Shown in pieces: positions 4,572-6,967 of a stretch of DNA of 6,967 nt; position 1 is the stretch's first letter; each line of letters begins with the position of its first letter. Location of the stretch: contig JAJQAS010000202.1 of the NCBI GenBank assembly GCA_021203685.1, positions 1 through 6,967 on the forward strand, in the 5' to 3' direction. The notes under the pieces are model-generated. The model was not told the DNA's origin. It ran no database searches and was given only the letters and a program-made list of their open reading frames with translations. The DNA is from Clostridiales bacterium (lineage in GTDB: Bacteria; Bacillota; Clostridia; Oscillospirales; Oscillospiraceae). Position numbers and translations under genes: made by a program.

Positions 4572-6557
4572 TCACGAAATATCCGCCAGCTCCAGATACT
4601 TATACCCGTTCTCGAAGATATGGTCCTTCCGGCCCTGGAGGTTGTCCCCCAGCAGCAGGTCGAACACCGTGGCCGTCCGCTCCACGTCCTCCGGCATGAC
4701 CTTGATGAGCCGCCGGGTGGCGGGGTTCATGGTGGTCAGCCACATCATGTCCGGCTCGTTTTCGCCCAAACCTTTGGAGCGCTGGATGGAACATTTTTTA
4801 CCGCTCAGCTCTCCGGCCAGCAGGTCGGCTTTCTCCTTGTCGGAGTAGGCAAACCAGGTCTTGTCCTTCCAGGTGATCTCATACAGGGGGGACTCCGCAA
4901 TATAGACGTAGCCCTCGGTGATGAGCTTGGGGGTCAGCCGGTAGAGCATGGTGAGGATCAGTGTGCGGATCTGGTAGCCGTCCACGTCGGCGTCGGTGCA
5001 GATGATGATTTTGCTCCAGCGCAGGTTGGCGATGTCGAAGTCCGCCATATCCTTGGCCTTTTTCACCCCCACCAGGTCCACGCCGCAGCCCATGACCTTC
5101 ACCAAATCGGTGATGATCTCGCTCTTGAAGATGCGGTTGTAATCGGCTTTCAGGCAGTTCAAGATCTTGCCCCGGACGGGCATGATGCCCTGAAACTCCG
5201 CGTCCCGGCTGAGCTTACACGCGCCCAGCGCGGAGTCGCCCTCCACGATATACAGCTCCCGGCGGCTCAAATCCTTGGTGCGGCAGTCCACGAACTTCTG
5301 CACCCGGTTGGACAGATCCACGTTGCCGGAGAGCTTCTTTTTCAGGTTCAGCCGGGCCTTCTCCGCCGTCTCCCGGCTGCGCTTGTTCACCAGCACCTGT
5401 CCGGCGATTTTCTCCGCCTCGATGGGGTTCTCAATGAAGTAAACCTCCAGCTGGCTGCGCAGAAAGTCCTGCATGGCCTCCTGGACAAAGCGGTTGTTGA
5501 TGGCCTTTTTGGTCTGGTTCTCGTAGCTGGTCTGGGTGGAGAAGTTGTTGGAGACGAGAATCAGGCAGTCCTGGATGTCGTTCCAGGTGATTTTGCTCTC
5601 GTTTTTGTTGTATTTGTTCTGCTTTTTCAGGTAGGCGTCGATGCCCGCCACGAAGGCCAGCCGCATGGCCTTCTCCGGGCTGCCCCCGTGCTCCAGCCAG
5701 CTGGAGTTGTGGTAGTGCTCGATGCGGGTCTCCGTGTTGGAGAAGCAGAAGGCCACCGACAGCTTGACCTTGTAATCTTCCCGGTCGGCCCGGTCCCGGC
5801 CCACCCGCTCGGTCTGGTAAAAGACCGGCGTGGTCAGGGGGTTCTCCCCGGCCAATTCGGTCACATAGTCCGCGATACCGTTCTGGTAGCAGAACTCCGT
5901 CACCTCAAACTTGCTGCCCACCTGGTTGCGGAACCGGAACGTGACCCCGGCGTTGACCACCGCCTGCCGCTTCATCACGTCCAGATAGTAGTCCACGGGG
6001 ATGTCGATCTCGGTAAAGACCTCCAGGTCGGGCTTCCAGCGGAACTTGGAGCCGGATTTGTGCTTCATGGGCTTTTTATGCAGGCCGCCCACGTTCTCCC
6101 CCTTCTCGAAGTGGAGGGTGTACTGATAGCCGTCCCGGTAGATGGTGGCGTCGAAGTATTCCGAGGCGTACTGGGTGGCGCAGCTGCCCAGACCGTTGAG
6201 GCCCAGGGAGTATTCGTAGTTTTCCGCCCCGGCGGTGTACTTGCCGCCGGCGTAAAGCTCGCAGAACACCAGCTCCCAGTTGTACCGGCCCTCGGCCTTG
6301 TTCCAGTCCACCGGACAGCCCCGGCCAAAGTCCTCCACCTCCACCGACTGGTCGGCGTAGCGGGTGACGATGATGACGCTGCCGTGGCCCTCCTTGGCCT
6401 CGTCGATGGCGTTGGAGAGAATTTCAAATACCGCGTGCTCGCAGCCCTCCAGCGAGTCGGAGCCGAAGATGACCCCGGGGCGCTTGCGGACCCGGTCGGC
6501 TCCCTTCAGAGCGGCGATGGATTCGTTGTCATAGGTTTTGGCCGTTCTTCTTGCCAT
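4572..6557 (-). CDS. Type IIA DNA topoisomerase subunit B (GyrB/ParE-like)
   Basis: This 661-residue ATPase/TOPRIM subunit of a type IIA topoisomerase works with an A subunit (GyrA/ParC) to pass one DNA duplex through another. The GHKL ATPase is at about residues 17-220: KRPGVIFGS (25-33), the Mg/ATP helix FEILSNAIDEA (44-54, catalytic Glu45 and Asn49), EDFGRGCP (75-82) and the ATP-lid region LYAGGKY (101-107) with LGLNGLG (118-124). A transducer domain follows, with the QTK loop lysine Lys350 (QTKKAIN). The TOPRIM domain has VEGDSALG (438-445), VRGKILN (461-467), CTDADVDG (520-527) and QRSKGLGE (592-599). Catalytic Glu439 and Asp522/524/526 are intact. Compared with standard GyrB, EGDSAGG is EGDSALG and the lid GGLHGVG is LGLNGLG, marking a divergent subfamily. 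Whether it is ParE or a second GyrB cannot be settled here. ATG 6557 gives the family-like start MARRTAKTYDNESI; no clear ribosome site precedes it (AAAGGA is 15 bases away), and GTG at 6569 is an alternative. No A-subunit gene follows. Confidence 0.93.
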   Translation of the reverse strand: MARRTAKTYDNESIAALKGADRVRKRPGVIFGSDSLEGCEHAVFEILSNAIDEAKEGHGSVIIVTRYADQSVEVEDFGRGCPVDWNKAEGRYNWELVFCELYAGGKYTAGAENYEYSLGLNGLGSCATQYASEYFDATIYRDGYQYTLHFEKGENVGGLHKKPMKHKSGSKFRWKPDLEVFTEIDIPVDYYLDVMKRQAVVNAGVTFRFRNQVGSKFEVTEFCYQNGIADYVTELAGENPLTTPVFYQTERVGRDRADREDYKVKLSVAFCFSNTETRIEHYHNSSWLEHGGSPEKAMRLAFVAGIDAYLKKQNKYNKNESKITWNDIQDCLILVSNNFSTQTSYENQTKKAINNRFVQEAMQDFLRSQLEVYFIENPIEAEKIAGQVLVNKRSRETAEKARLNLKKKLSGNVDLSNRVQKFVDCRTKDLSRRELYIVEGDSALGACKLSRDAEFQGIMPVRGKILNCLKADYNRIFKSEIITDLVKVMGCGVDLVGVKKAKDMADFDIANLRWSKIIICTDADVDGYQIRTLILTMLYRLTPKLITEGYVYIAESPLYEITWKDKTWFAYSDKEKADLLAGELSGKKCSIQRSKGLGENEPDMMWLTTMNPATRRLIKVMPEDVERTATVFDLLLGDNLQGRKDHIFENGYKYLELADIS

Positions 6558-6967
6558 AAGCTGCTTCACATATCCTTTCACAGCGGCTTTGCCGCACAGG
6601 TTTTCTAAAAATAATGTTATCCCCTTGACGGAACGTTGTCGGTCATTCCAACGGGAACCTGATATAATTCTGGTTAAGAATGCGAACCATTCGTTCAGCA
6701 CCGCCAAGCTAAGAGCTAAAAGCTAACAGTTCATTTTATCCGTTTTACCCGCCGCTGTCAAGGAACACTGCGAAACCGAAATAACAACGGCGCGAATAGA
6801 TAGGCAAAACCAAAGAAAGAGAACAAAAATTATATCAAATCCTAAAAATAGAACCAAAATGGCTAAAAATCAGATTTTTCTAACGATTTTTTTGTGAAAT
6901 CGGGAAAAATTCATGAAAAACAGACTTTGTTAAATACTTCACAGAGTATTTGCATAATATGTTTCTC
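6558..6967. other. Gene-free region upstream of the topoisomerase gene
   Basis: I see no supportable gene in this stretch. The part nearest the gene holds a 5-bp-stem hairpin, GCGGC-TTT-GCCGC (6583-6595), that could affect the translation start. On the plus strand TGATATAAT (6660-6668) looks like an extended -10, but there is no good -35 at normal spacing and no gene follows it. I could not identify a convincing minus-strand promoter for the topoisomerase gene. Beyond about 6780 the DNA becomes very AT-rich. It contains AAAAATC-A-GATTTTT, CGATTT/AAATCG and AAATACT/AGTATTT (6932-6938 and 6945-6951) inverted repeats of the kind AT-rich DNA often yields. A promoter of a gene beyond the right edge is possible. 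Confidence 0.6.
6706..6726. repeat. Triplicated 7-bp tandem repeat
   Basis: Three consecutive heptamers read AAGCTAA, GAGCTAA and AAGCTAA, differing at one position. They lie about 150 bases upstream of the topoisomerase start. The function is unknown; a slippage-prone microrepeat is the simplest reading. Confidence 0.7.

Noticed and set aside
4491..6608. A 705-codon open frame on the plus strand, antisense to the topoisomerase gene
   Set aside because: The minus-strand product shows every GHKL and TOPRIM motif. The antisense translation is low-complexity (V/L/G/H/D-rich) and is explained by strong G/C third-position bias.
6660..6668. Extended -10 (TGATATAAT) as a plus-strand promoter
   Set aside because: The nearest -35-like TTGTCG is 21 bases away and no plus-strand gene follows in the window, so it is mentioned only as a feature of the gene-free region.
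6682..6696. GCGAACCATTCGTTC as a second LexA box upstream of the topoisomerase gene
   Set aside because: GAAC and GTTC are separated by five bases, not four, so the halves do not fit the Gram-positive LexA operator.

Overview
The window looks like chromosomal DNA of a gut-type Clostridia member, most likely Oscillospiraceae (Flavonifractor/Oscillibacter/Pseudoflavonifractor-like). This is inferred from GC-rich genes with strong G/C third-position bias, AT-rich intergenic DNA, Firmicutes-type promoters and Shine-Dalgarno sites, a Gram-positive-type LexA box, AsnA, and a clostridial-looking GyrB/ParE-type protein. No species call is possible from the sequence alone.

Layout. Bases 1-446 are AT-rich and gene-poor; they hold a small terminator-like hairpin and the promoter of the first gene. 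Bases 447-1136 (+) encode a membrane-anchored protein with a proline-rich N-terminus and a C-terminal YARHG domain. A bidirectional terminator (1147-1192) separates it from a convergent four-gene operon on the minus strand, read from right to left: lexA (2906-2295), an O6-alkylguanine-DNA alkyltransferase (2298-1819), an ArsC/Spx-like thioredoxin-fold protein (1822-1478) and a DUF1294 membrane protein (1481-1203). Every junction is a 4-base stop/start overlap, so the four are probably translationally coupled. The 231-base region between lexA and the divergent asnA holds a LexA box overlapping the lexA -35, a promoter for each gene, and an A-tract palindrome midway between them. asnA (3138-4151, +) encodes ammonia-dependent asparagine synthetase.

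After asnA come a strong intrinsic terminator (4181-4226), a perfect 16-bp-arm hairpin (4257-4294) and a 199-bp MITE-like element (4346-4544). The ends of that element are inverted copies, each carrying two hairpins. Converging on this region from the right is a minus-strand gene (6557-4572) for a type IIA topoisomerase B subunit (GyrB/ParE-like). No A-subunit gene follows it. Bases 6558-6967 contain no gene I can support, only a 7-bp triplicated repeat and AT-rich DNA.

Functional reading. The lexA operon links the SOS repressor to direct alkylation repair and to two poorly characterised small proteins under an auto-repressed promoter. asnA is a housekeeping biosynthetic gene and the topoisomerase subunit is a DNA-topology gene. 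I do not see a clear new defence or mobile system. The points most worth a second look are the lexA operon content, the atypical motifs and missing partner of the topoisomerase B subunit, and the MITE-like element.
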